Positions 19,497 to 26,905 of a stretch of 64,000 nt of DNA are shown here, piece by piece (position 1 is the stretch's first letter; every line of letters begins with the position of its first letter). Both the position numbers and the translations under genes were made by a program. The notes beneath the pieces are model-generated. The model did no database searches. It was not told the DNA's origin and saw nothing but the letters and a program-made list of their open reading frames with translations. Source of the DNA: Trebonia kvetii (GTDB lineage Bacteria; Actinomycetota; Actinomycetes; Streptosporangiales; Streptosporangiaceae); assembly GCF_007827045.1 (NCBI RefSeq), contig NZ_RPFW01000007.1:1-64000 (forward strand), written 5' to 3'.

Positions 19497-20777
19497 TTAC
19501 GCGATGGGGGTGCCCGCGGGCAGGGTAAATCGGAACTCGGCGCCGCCGCCCGGCGCACGGGCCACGGTAATCTCGCCGTTCATCGCCTCGATGAGGCCCT
19601 TGACGATGTAGAGGCCAAGGCCGGTGCCGCCGCGGCGCTTGCCGCGCCAAAACTGGCGGAAGACCCGGGGCGCCATCTCGGGCGCGATGCCCTCGCCCTG
19701 GTCACGCACGGACACGACGATGGCCTCGGCCTGTTCGCCGCTCACCCGCGCTCGCTGCACCACAATCGTTACGATACCAGCGCCGTGCCTGACCGCGTTC
19801 TCCACGAGGTTGCCGAGGATCTGGTCGATCTTGTCGGCGTCGAGCCAGGTCTCTGGCAGATCGGGCGCGGACTCAAGGCGGAAGCGGTCCTCGGGCTCGC
19901 CGGAGGCGACCCGGCCCGCGACGATCTTGCGCGCCCGCTCGGGCACGTCGACGAGCTGGCGGCGCACTTCCATCCGGCCGGACTCGATCCGTGACACGTC
20001 GAGCAGCTCGGTGATCAGCCTGGTCACTCGGTCGGCGTCGGCGTTGACAGTCTCGAGCATGACGCGCTTCTGGTCGTCGCTGAATCGCGACCACTTGGCC
20101 AGCAGCGTCGCGGTGAAACCCTTCACCGACGTCAGCGGCGCCCGCAGCTCGTGCGCGACGGTGGAGACGAGCTCGGCGCGGCTGCGCTCGAGCCTGGCCC
20201 GCTGCTGCGCGCCGCGCAGCGTGATCACCAGGCGGCGTACCGGGCCCGAGCGGCCGTCGCGGACATAGCCGACGGAGACGAGCAGCTCGGTGTCACCGCG
20301 GGGCGAGAACCCCGCGTAGTTCACGCTGGAGCCGTCGGCCAGGTACAGGCTGCGCTCCGGGTGCCTGGTGCGGGTGGGCAGGCCGTTGTACGGGTCGACG
20401 AACATCCACCAGTCGCGGCCGTCGTCGTCGCGGAACGGCAGCACGTCGAAGACGTACTTGCCGATGGCCTCCTCCGTGGGGAGGCCGGTCAGGCGCGCGG
20501 CCGCGCGGTTGAACACGACGACGCGGCCCGCGTCGTCGGCGACCACGAGGCCATCGGGCAGCTCGTCGGCAGTCAGTTTCTCTGCACCGGTCAGTGACTG
20601 GGCGTCCGCCAGTGGCGTCGACACCGGCAGTACGGTCCTGCCGGACGCGTACGCCACGGCCGGTGCGGACGGCACGGCTGACGGCACACCGCTGGCACGG
20701 TGCGGTCCGCCGGCTGCCTTCCGGCCCGGTCTTTTGTCATCCACGGCGCTTGCGCCTCCGTCCAGATGGGGGCGCAC
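19497..20777 (-). CDS. orphan PAS-containing sensor histidine kinase
   Basis: A 426-residue soluble-looking kinase: disordered N terminus (1-65), PAS domain about 70-185 (LPDGLVVADDAGRVVVFNRAAARLTG), HisKA with STVAHELRAPLTSVKGF (about residue 205), and HATPase_c with N box NLVENAVRHG, DQGEGI, FRQFWRG and GGTGLGLYIVKG. No transmembrane segment is apparent and no response regulator gene is adjacent. In Streptomyces a similar kinase sits between the methyltransferase and pheS, so the location is conserved. The signal and partner are unknown. The start (GTG 20777) is uncertain; GTG 20744 is an alternative. Confidence 0.88.
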   Translation of the reverse strand: MRPHLDGGASAVDDKRPGRKAAGGPHRASGVPSAVPSAPAVAYASGRTVLPVSTPLADAQSLTGAEKLTADELPDGLVVADDAGRVVVFNRAAARLTGLPTEEAIGKYVFDVLPFRDDDGRDWWMFVDPYNGLPTRTRHPERSLYLADGSSVNYAGFSPRGDTELLVSVGYVRDGRSGPVRRLVITLRGAQQRARLERSRAELVSTVAHELRAPLTSVKGFTATLLAKWSRFSDDQKRVMLETVNADADRVTRLITELLDVSRIESGRMEVRRQLVDVPERARKIVAGRVASGEPEDRFRLESAPDLPETWLDADKIDQILGNLVENAVRHGAGIVTIVVQRARVSGEQAEAIVVSVRDQGEGIAPEMAPRVFRQFWRGKRRGGTGLGLYIVKGLIEAMNGEITVARAPGGGAEFRFTLPAGTPIA

Positions 20778-20952
20778 CGGGCGGCCGTTGTCGGCTCTAT
20801 CCGCGATGCGGGTGACGGAATGTGATCAGACTCTAGCGCGTTTACCCGCCCTCGGGACAGTACCCCCGTAGCAGGATTTCGCTACGTCATAGCGCAAATA
20901 CCCTACGCGAAGGGAATCATTGGGCCGCCTTCAGGCGCGCAACGCGATGTAA

Positions 20953-21816
20953 TCATATGGGATCTAAGGGGTTGCGGTGTGCTGTGCTGCCCACGGTGCC
21001 GACTGAGCGCTGGGCCGACGCTGACGCGTACAGGCACACGGCGGCGGCCGTGGCGAGGTTGAGCGATTCCGCCCGGCCGTAGATGGGCACGGCCACCGAC
21101 TCGTCGGCGAGCGCGAGCAGGTCCTCGGGAAGTCCCCAGGCTTCGTTGCCGAACAGCCAGGCGGCCGGCGAGCCGAGCACGGTCCTGGTGTCCGGGTCGT
21201 CAAGTGTGCTGCCGCCGCGGCCGTCGGCGGCGAGAATCCGCAGCCCGGCCTTCCTGAGCGCGGCGACCGTCTCCGGCAGCCGCACGCCGGCGACGACCGG
21301 CAGGTGGAAGATGCTGCCCGCGCTGGCGCGGACGCACTTGCCGTTGTAGATGTCGACGGAGGCGTCGGCGAAGATCACCGCGTCCGCGCCCGCCGCGTCG
21401 GCGGCGCGCAGCACGGTGCCCGCGTTGCCCGGGTCCCTGACGTTGGCGAGCAGCGCCACGAGGACCGGGCGCGCGGCGGTGACGCTGTCCAGCGGCACGT
21501 CGACGAAGTCGCACACCGCGAGCAGGCCCTGCGGTGTGACCGTCTGGGCGAGCTCGCTCATGATCTCGCCGCTGACCAGCTGGACGTCCACGCCGGCGTC
21601 CCTGGCGGCCGCGACAAGCTCCGCGTGCCGCGCCTCGGCGGGCCCGGTGACGAACAGCCCGCTGACCCGCGTGCCCGTCGCCAGCGCCTCGGAAACGGCC
21701 TGCGGGCCTTCCGCGAGGAAGGCCCGCTCACGCTGGCGCAGCGCCCGCTTGGTCAGCCGGCGAGCGGCCTTAAGCCGCGCCGTGCTCGCGTAGGAATTCA
21801 AGTTAGGCAGCGGCAC
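20953..21816 (-). CDS. TrmH/SpoU-family RNA 2'-O-methyltransferase
   Basis: SAM-dependent ribose methyltransferase of the SPOUT (knotted) class, acting on rRNA or tRNA. The 287-residue protein has an N-terminal substrate-binding domain with RERAFLAEGPQAVSEAL, and the SPOUT motifs NVRDPGNAGTVLRAADAAGA (motif 1), LFGNEAWGLP (motif 2), and IYGRAESLNLATAAAVCLY (motif 3). GTG 21816 overlaps the 3' end of rplT by 14 bp. Location next to rplT is conserved in actinobacteria; the exact target nucleotide cannot be told. Confidence 0.9.
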   Translation of the reverse strand: MPLPNLNSYASTARLKAARRLTKRALRQRERAFLAEGPQAVSEALATGTRVSGLFVTGPAEARHAELVAAARDAGVDVQLVSGEIMSELAQTVTPQGLLAVCDFVDVPLDSVTAARPVLVALLANVRDPGNAGTVLRAADAAGADAVIFADASVDIYNGKCVRASAGSIFHLPVVAGVRLPETVAALRKAGLRILAADGRGGSTLDDPDTRTVLGSPAAWLFGNEAWGLPEDLLALADESVAVPIYGRAESLNLATAAAVCLYASASAQRSVGTVGSTAHRNPLDPI

Positions 21817-22180
21817 CGACGGTCTCGGGGAGCGCCTGGCGCGCCACCTCGACCAGCGCGGCGAAGGCCGCGGCGTCGGTCACCGCGAGGTCGGCGAGCA
21901 CGCGCCTGTCGACCTCGACGCCTGCCGCCTTGAGACCCTGCACGAAGCGGTTGTAGGTCAGGCCGTTCGCGCGCGCGGCGGCGTTGATGCGCTGAATCCA
22001 GAGCCTGCGGAAGTTGCCCTTGCGGTCCTTGCGGTCGCGGTAGGCGTAGGTCATCGAGTGGAGGACCTGCTCCTTGGCCTTGCGGTACAGGCGGGACCGC
22101 TGGCCCCGGTAGCCCTTCGCACGCTCGAGGACAACCCTGCGCTTCTTCTTAGCGTTAAGCGAACGCTTGACGCGTGCCAT
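21803..22180 (-). CDS. rplT: 50S ribosomal protein L20
   Basis: The 125-residue product matches L20 throughout: MARVKRSLNAKKKRRVVLERAKGYRGQRSRLYRKAKEQV and RKGNFRRLWIQRINAAARANGLTYNRF. It binds 23S rRNA early in assembly. In Bacillus and E. coli L20 also represses its own infC-rpmI-rplT operon through an RNA mimic; whether this occurs here is open. It follows rpmI by 55 bp. Confidence 0.98.
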   Translation of the reverse strand: MARVKRSLNAKKKRRVVLERAKGYRGQRSRLYRKAKEQVLHSMTYAYRDRKDRKGNFRRLWIQRINAAARANGLTYNRFVQGLKAAGVEVDRRVLADLAVTDAAAFAALVEVARQALPETVGAAA

Positions 22181-22235
22181 CGTTCAATCTCCCTCTGGAC
22201 TGCGGTTACAGGACTCGGCTGTGCGGCCGTCGGCT

Positions 22236-22430
22236 CTACTTGCCGAGCAGGCGCTTGATCGCGCGGGTGTCGGCCTTGGCGACCTGAACCTCGCCGGCCA
22301 GGCGCCGCGTGACGCGAGAGGACTTGTGCTCGAACATGTGCTGCCGGTTGGCACGCAGCCGCATCACCTTGCCGGTGCCGGTGAGCTTGAACCGCTTGGC
22401 GGCGCCGCTGTGCGTCTTCATCTTCGGCAT
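22236..22430 (-). CDS. rpmI: 50S ribosomal protein L35
   Basis: A 64-residue basic protein starting MPKMKTHSGAAKRFKLTGTGK and ending AIKRLLGK, the standard L35. The frame is open far upstream (to 22817), but only the part from ATG 22430 is L35. The long extension is the antisense of the infC tail repeats and is not real. Confidence 0.98.
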   Translation of the reverse strand: MPKMKTHSGAAKRFKLTGTGKVMRLRANRQHMFEHKSSRVTRRLAGEVQVAKADTRAIKRLLGK

Positions 22431-22534
22431 GGTCGCCGTCGTCTCCTCTGTGTGTCCTGGGTGTTTACCCCATGGCCCAGGCAGTTCCCCAGCAGCGGGA
22501 CTTCGGGGATACATCCCTGGGCTTGCTCTGTGTC

Positions 22535-22572
22535 GCGCAGCGGCCCCGCACTGCCGTGCGGGGCCGCTGCGC
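22535..22572 (-). terminator. hairpin between infC and rpmI
   Basis: A perfect 17-bp stem (arms GCGCAGCGGCCCCGCAC and complement) closes a 4-base loop. It stands inside the infC-rpmI-rplT operon, 28 bp after the infC stop, without a T-run. A second stem, CCTGGG...CCCAGG, lies at about 22458-22483. It may lower readthrough or protect a processed 3' end. Confidence 0.55.
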
Positions 22573-22599
22573 GGTGTCCCCGTTGCCGGGGTAAAACCG

Positions 22600-23310
22600 C
22601 TACGCGTCGGTCGGCGCTGGCGCCGCAGCCGGGCTCTCGGCCTCAGCCGGCGCCTCGGCCGGGGCGGGTGCCTCGGCCTGGGCCGGCGCCTCGGCCGGGG
22701 CTGGCGCCTCGGCCGGGGCCGGCGCCTCGGCCGGGGCCTCGCCGCGCGGGCTTGGCACGCGCGACGGCGTGGGCGCCTGCGCGGGCTTGACCTCAGACTT
22801 GCGCCGGTGCGGGCCAATCACCATGATCATGTTCCGGCCGTCTTGCTTGGGCTGTGCCTCAACGAAACCGAGCTCGGTGACGTCGTCGGCCAGCTTCTGC
22901 AGGAGCCGGAAGCCGAGCTCGGGACGGGACTGCTCGCGACCGCGGAACATGATCGTCACCTTGACCTTGTCGCCCGCCTTGAGGAACCGCTCGACGTGGC
23001 CCTTCTTGGTGCCATAGTCGTGCGGGTCGATCTTCGGGCGGAGCTTGATCTCCTTGACGATCGTCTGCGTCTGGTTCTTGCGCGATTCGCGCGCCTTAAG
23101 CGCGGCCTCGTACTTGAACTTCCCGTAGTCCATGAGCTTACAGACCGGGGGACGTGCGGTCGGGGCAACCTCGACAAGATCGAGGTCGGCCTCCTGTGCG
23201 AGCCGGAGCGCCTCGTTGATGGAGACGATCCCGATCTGCTCACCCTTCGCTCCGACAAGCCGGACTTCGGGGGAACGAATGCGCTCGTTGATACGCGTTT
23301 CGGCGCTGAT
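22600..23310 (-). CDS. infC: translation initiation factor IF-3 with an ATC start and a repeat tail
   Basis: Binds the 30S subunit and rejects non-canonical start codons and non-initiator tRNA. The true coding region begins at ATC 23310, four bases after GGAGG. The upstream in-frame codons are TGA ACC GCT GGA GGT CAC, so no ATG, GTG or TTG is available, and the first in-frame ATG (23133) would remove the N-terminal 59 residues including TRINERIRSPEVRLVG. E. coli infC uses ATT for self-regulation, so the rare start is expected biology. The 236-residue protein ends with about 65 residues of Pro/Ala/Glu repeats (PAEAPA) after the conserved IF3 C-domain (VIGPHRR). Confidence 0.95.
   Translation of the reverse strand: MSAETRINERIRSPEVRLVGAKGEQIGIVSINEALRLAQEADLDLVEVAPTARPPVCKLMDYGKFKYEAALKARESRKNQTQTIVKEIKLRPKIDPHDYGTKKGHVERFLKAGDKVKVTIMFRGREQSRPELGFRLLQKLADDVTELGFVEAQPKQDGRNMIMVIGPHRRKSEVKPAQAPTPSRVPSPRGEAPAEAPAPAEAPAPAEAPAQAEAPAPAEAPAEAESPAAAPAPTDA
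22641..22741. repeat. 18-bp tandem repeats encoding the IF-3 tail
   Basis: Four full 18-bp units of the type CCTCGGCCGGGGCCGGCG occupy 22653-22724, flanked by partial units on both sides. They encode PAEAPA hexapeptides on the minus strand. Unit differences are single substitutions, typical of a minisatellite that can change copy number by slippage. Confidence 0.85.
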
Positions 23311-23402
23311 GTGACCTCCAGCGGTTCATCATGTTGTGCCGTCGCCGGCCCTTCCGGCGGCAGCTCTGCCCGGTGGCAGTTCATGCCTTGACCATAGGGT
23401 CC

Positions 23403-23443
23403 AAACGGAAAAGGCCCCGTCCGGCACCGTGTGCCGCGGGGCT
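23403..23443 (-). promoter_or_regulatory. terminator/attenuator hairpin in the infC leader
   Basis: On the minus strand a GC-rich stem AGCCCCGCGGCAC / GTGCCGGACGGGGCC (23443-23413) is followed directly by CCTTTTCCGTTT (to 23403). That is an intrinsic terminator shape, about 90 bases before the infC start and downstream of the only visible promoter. Its position suggests transcription attenuation of infC-rpmI-rplT; a leader gene ending here is not apparent. Confidence 0.65.
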
Positions 23444-23580
23444 ACCACACCGACAACGCTCCCTATCAGCTTCGCTGACGATCGCGTCGCGCCTAACCCG
23501 CCGACTCCTGCCGGCCAGGTGGGAGGTGGTCCTCCGCTTGCACGCCCGGCACGTGATGCGTACCAGGCTGGTCACCGACA

Positions 23581-23589
23581 AGAATAACA
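23581..23589 (-). promoter_or_regulatory. probable infC promoter (extended -10)
   Basis: The minus strand reads TGTTATTCT, an extended -10 (TGn followed by TATTCT, 23589-23581). No good -35 is seen 16-18 bp upstream. Initiation near 23575 gives a leader of about 265 bases that includes the attenuator-like hairpin. The interval 23311-23615 otherwise shows no gene. Confidence 0.45.
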
Positions 23590-23615
23590 GCACTCTGGGG
23601 TGAATGGGTATTCCC

Positions 23616-24218
23616 CTATCTCCTCGCGGAGGCGAGCGCGGCCCACTCGCGGTCGAGTAGGGCCATCACGGTGGCGTCGACCCACTCGCCGTTATAGCGC
23701 AGCGACTCGCGCAGCACGCCCTCGGCGCGGAAGCCGACCTTCTCGTAGGCACGGCGGGCGCGCGGGTTGAACGCGTAGACCTCGAGGCTGATCCGGTGCA
23801 GGCCGAGACGCTCGAAGCCGTAACCGACGATCAGCCTTGTCGCCTCGGTGCCCAGGCCGCGGTCCCGGCCGCCGTTGCCGATAAAGATGCGGAAGTTGCA
23901 GTTCTCGTTGCCCGGGTCCCACTGGTTGAGCACCGCCTCGCCGACGCAGACGCGCGAGGCCTTGTCGATGATGGCCAGGTCGAGACGGTCCGGCTGCTCG
24001 TTGCGGGTGGCGAACCAGTCGAGGGCGCTGCGCTCCTCTTCCGGGCTCAGGCCGGCGTTCGCCTGCGCCTCGTCGTGCACGCTGCCGGTGAGGATGCGGG
24101 CCTCCGGGTCGAGCAGCGCGTCGCGCAACGCGGGAATGTCCGCCTCGGCGAAGCGACGCAGGATCACCTTCTCGCCGGTGAGCGTCGGCTTGACGGAGAA
24201 GTCGGTTTGCTTGGTCAC
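23616..24218 (-). CDS. GNAT-family N-acetyltransferase (RimJ/RimL type)
   Basis: Acetyl-CoA-dependent acetyltransferase of 200 residues. It shows the RimJ-like start LTGEKVILRRFAEADIPALRDAL, the acetyl-CoA loop GNGGRDRGLGTEATRLIVGYGF, and the C-terminal NPRARRAYEKVGFRAEGVLRES. Substrates of this branch are protein N termini or small amines; none can be assigned. GTG 24218 is chosen; the frame is open to a TTG at 24254 that lacks support. A GATACT-like -10 sits about 10 bases before the GTG, so the mRNA may be leaderless. Confidence 0.85.
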   Translation of the reverse strand: MTKQTDFSVKPTLTGEKVILRRFAEADIPALRDALLDPEARILTGSVHDEAQANAGLSPEEERSALDWFATRNEQPDRLDLAIIDKASRVCVGEAVLNQWDPGNENCNFRIFIGNGGRDRGLGTEATRLIVGYGFERLGLHRISLEVYAFNPRARRAYEKVGFRAEGVLRESLRYNGEWVDATVMALLDREWAALASARR

Positions 24219-24280
24219 TGGCGGAGTATCGGCCAGTGAGCGGCCCGAGGGCAAATGCTTTGGGGCCCGGCGGCAAGCGA

Positions 24281-24322
24281 GCCGTCCCTGGCGGGGAACG
24301 TCGTCTCCCCGCCAGGGACGGC
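24281..24322 (-). terminator. terminator-like hairpin after the ABC exporter operon
   Basis: A perfect 17-bp stem (GCCGTCCCTGGCGGGGA and complement) with an 8-base loop lies 38 bp downstream of the permease stop. No T-run. It closes the MarR-ABC operon. Confidence 0.75.
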
Positions 24323-24359
24323 ATCGTCGTCTCAGCCAGCGACGGCCGGCTGACGATGA

Positions 24360-25280
24360 CTAGCTGACGACGCGGTTGCGGAAGGTGCGCGTGGCCAGGG
24401 CACCGAAGACGAAGGTGCCGCCGACCAGGGCGAGCATGATCGCCCAGAGGGCCATGTGGCCGAGTTGCGGCGTGAGCGCCGCCCGCAGGCCCTCCGTCAT
24501 GTAGACCATCGGGTTGATCAGCACGAGAATCTGCAGCCAGCGGATCACGTGCAGCGCGGACCACGGGTAGTAGACGCAGCCGAGCATGGTGGCCGGGAGC
24601 AGCACGACCGCGAAGATCATCTGGATCTTGCGCGGGTCGACCACCGTACCGAGCCACAGGCCCATGGCCGCGGTGAGGGTGGAGGCGAAGACCATGACCA
24701 CGAGAAGCAGGAACCAGTTGGTCACGTCGATGTGCGGGCCCTGCCCCGGCGCGTGCACCCAGTAGACGACGGGGAAGACGATCGCCGCGCCGATGAACGC
24801 CTGGATCGCGCCCGCGGTGATCTTCTGGATGGCGAGCACCCGGATCGGCACCGGCGCGAGCGCGCGATCCTCGATGGTGCGCTGCCAGGAGAACTCCATG
24901 ACGAGCGGCATCGTGGTGCCGAACATGCCCTGCATGAGGAACATCGACCCCATCAGGCCAGGCACCAGGATGGTGGCGAAGTTGACGCCGGCCGCGTTGG
25001 CCCCCGCGCCCGCGCTGCCCGCCGAGAAACCGCTGCCGATCTTGGGCAGAACGTAGGCGAAGACGAAGGCGAACAGCAGCGGCTGCATGACCGCGCGGAT
25101 GAACGTGGACGGCGCGTTCCTGCCGAGCACGCGGAACTCGCGCGCCATCATCGCGCCGAACGTCTTGAGCAGCGTCGGGTGTGGCACCGGCGCGTCGGTG
25201 ATCAGTGCCGCGACCGCCGCTGGCACGGGCGCCTCCGACCCGGCGGCGGAGTCGATGGCTGGCTGGACTTTGGTGGCCAT
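24360..25280 (-). CDS. ABC-2 type transporter permease (DrrB-like)
   Basis: Membrane subunit of an efflux ABC transporter, 306 residues. After a cytoplasmic N terminus and the amphipathic MMAREFRVLGRNAPSTF segment there are about six hydrophobic segments (for example LLFAFVFAYVLPKI, VVLLPATMLGCVYYPWSAL, LWAIMLALVGGTFVFGAL). This is the ABC-2/DrrB architecture. It starts 3 bp after the ATPase stop. The substrate is likely a hydrophobic drug or lipid, by analogy with daunorubicin exporters; nothing in the sequence identifies it. Confidence 0.88.
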   Translation of the reverse strand: MATKVQPAIDSAAGSEAPVPAAVAALITDAPVPHPTLLKTFGAMMAREFRVLGRNAPSTFIRAVMQPLLFAFVFAYVLPKIGSGFSAGSAGAGANAAGVNFATILVPGLMGSMFLMQGMFGTTMPLVMEFSWQRTIEDRALAPVPIRVLAIQKITAGAIQAFIGAAIVFPVVYWVHAPGQGPHIDVTNWFLLLVVMVFASTLTAAMGLWLGTVVDPRKIQMIFAVVLLPATMLGCVYYPWSALHVIRWLQILVLINPMVYMTEGLRAALTPQLGHMALWAIMLALVGGTFVFGALATRTFRNRVVS

Positions 25281-25283
25281 GGT

Positions 25284-26288
25284 CTACTCCCGGTACTCGC
25301 GGCCGGTCAGGGCGAGGAAGGCGGTCTCAAGGCTTGGCTTGGCCTGAGCGGCGTCCCGGACGTGCAGCCCGTGCTTGGCGCCAAGGGCGATCAGGTCGCC
25401 GAGCAGGCCCTCGGGGTCGCTGGCGAACACGCGCAGCTGGTCGCCGTCCGCCTCGACCTTGCTGACACCTGGGTGGCTGGCCAGGCTCGGCTCCTCGCCG
25501 AGGCCGTCGGGCACCTGCTCCTCGAACCGGACGGTCACCACGGTCTGCGCGCCGGAGTCGGCGAGCAGCGCATCGACCGTGCCCTCGGCGAGGATCCTGC
25601 CGTGGTCGACGACCGCGATCCGGTCGCACAGCGCCTCGGCCTCCTCCATGTAGTGCGTGGTGAGCAGGATCGTCTGGCCCTGCTCGTGCAGCACGCGCAG
25701 GATCTCCCACAGGTTCACCCGGGTCTGCGGGTCGAGGCCGGCCGTCGGCTCGTCGAGGAACAGCACGTCGGGCTGGTGCACCAGGGCGCGGGCGATCATC
25801 AGGCGGCGGGCCTGGCCCCCGGACAGCTGGTCGGCCATGGCGTTCTTCCTGTCGCCGAGGCCGAACGCCTCGATGAGCTGCGCGGCGCGCCTGGCCGCGA
25901 CCGCCTTCGGCAGCCCGAAGAATCGGCTGCGGTACTCCAGGTTCTCCGCGACCGTCAGCTGCATGTCCAGGGTGTTGTTCTGAGTGACCACGCCGATCCT
26001 GCGCTTGACGGCCACCGTGTCCCTGGTGACGTCGTGGCCTGCCACCCAGGCCTGGCCGCCGGTCGGCGCGACGAGCGTGGTGAGCATGCCGATGGTGGTG
26101 GACTTGCCCGCGCCGTTCGGCCCGAGCAGGCCGAAGAACTCGCCCTGCGGGATGTCGAGGTCGATGCCGCGCACCGCCTCGACGTCGCCCCGGCTCGACT
26201 TGTAGGTCTTGCGCAGGTCCGCGGTCCTGATCGCGGCGTGCTCCGCCGGCGATCCGAGGCCCGCTGACCGCGCGGTGGTGGTGGTCAC
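25284..26288 (-). CDS. ABC transporter ATP-binding protein (DrrA-like)
   Basis: ATPase of the same exporter, 334 residues: Walker A GPNGAGKSTT (about residue 57), Q-loop VVTQNNTLD, signature LSGGQARRLMIARAL, Walker B VLFLDEPTAGLDPQ, H-loop LLTTHYMEEAE. A C-terminal extension after residue 230 matches the DrrA-type regulatory tail. It overlaps the marR gene by four bases, so regulator, ATPase and permease form one message controlled by the promoter at about 26855-26883. Confidence 0.93.
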   Translation of the reverse strand: MTTTTARSAGLGSPAEHAAIRTADLRKTYKSSRGDVEAVRGIDLDIPQGEFFGLLGPNGAGKSTTIGMLTTLVAPTGGQAWVAGHDVTRDTVAVKRRIGVVTQNNTLDMQLTVAENLEYRSRFFGLPKAVAARRAAQLIEAFGLGDRKNAMADQLSGGQARRLMIARALVHQPDVLFLDEPTAGLDPQTRVNLWEILRVLHEQGQTILLTTHYMEEAEALCDRIAVVDHGRILAEGTVDALLADSGAQTVVTVRFEEQVPDGLGEEPSLASHPGVSKVEADGDQLRVFASDPEGLLGDLIALGAKHGLHVRDAAQAKPSLETAFLALTGREYRE

Positions 26289-26848
26289 GCGCCGCGCTCC
26301 TCGTCTATGAGCTGGCTGAGATGGTTGATCATCTGGACGAAGAACCTCCGGACGACAGCTTCGTCATCGCTGTCGACAAAGTCGAATGCTTTACGCCACC
26401 AAGCCGACGCCTGTGACACGTAGTAGGTGATGACGGCCCGGCCTGCGTCCGTGATGTAGAGCCGGACCACGCGGCGGTCGGCATCGTCCGGCTTCCGCTC
26501 CACGAAGCCGTCTCTGACCAGGGTATTCACCACCGAGGTGGCCGTGCCAGGGCTGGACCACGCGCGGTCGGCGACCTCGCTTGCCTTCAGCCCGTCTTCG
26601 CTCATCAGGATCCTGAGCACGCCGAGCCCGGACAGGCTCAGCTTCAGGCCGGCGGCGCGGACGCTGTCCTGGCCGTAGGCGCCCATGAGCTTGGTCGCCG
26701 ACAGGATGAGCGCCTGGAGCGGTGCGTCGTCGGGAAAGGTGATCGCGTTCTGCGGCCAGGCCCAGGTGGACGGCTCGGCGGACGGCCCGGCGGGCGTGCC
26801 GGAGTCCTGAGGGCCTGCCTCACGAGGGGATGATTCCGCGGTGGACAC
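26285..26848 (-). CDS. MarR-family transcriptional regulator
   Basis: Winged-helix regulator of 187 residues: dimerisation helices at both ends, and a central wHTH with LSGLGVLRILMSEDGLKASEVAD, then SSPGTATSVVNTLVRDGFVERKPDDADRR (recognition helix and wing). MarR proteins usually repress their own operon and release DNA on binding an aromatic or drug ligand. It is first in the operon with the exporter. Two copies of TTTGAGGTCRAA lie over its promoter. The GTG start coincides with the predicted transcription start, so the mRNA is probably leaderless. Confidence 0.9.
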   Translation of the reverse strand: MSTAESSPREAGPQDSGTPAGPSAEPSTWAWPQNAITFPDDAPLQALILSATKLMGAYGQDSVRAAGLKLSLSGLGVLRILMSEDGLKASEVADRAWSSPGTATSVVNTLVRDGFVERKPDDADRRVVRLYITDAGRAVITYYVSQASAWWRKAFDFVDSDDEAVVRRFFVQMINHLSQLIDEERGA

Positions 26849-26854
26849 CCTCCC

Positions 26855-26899
26855 AGTATTGCGGCAATGAGATTTGAGGTCAAATATTTTGAGGTCGAA
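26855..26899 (-). promoter_or_regulatory. promoter and double operator of the MarR-ABC operon
   Basis: Minus strand: -35 TTGACC (26883-26878), 17-bp spacer, -10 AATACT (26860-26855). Plus-strand palindromes TTTGAGGTCAAA (26873-26884) and TTTGAGGTCGAA (26888-26899) are 15 bp apart centre to centre. The first covers the -35, the second lies just upstream. This is a strong candidate autoregulatory MarR operator. Promoter and repeats are seen; binding is inferred. Confidence 0.7.
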
Positions 26900-26905
26900 T
26901 TTACT

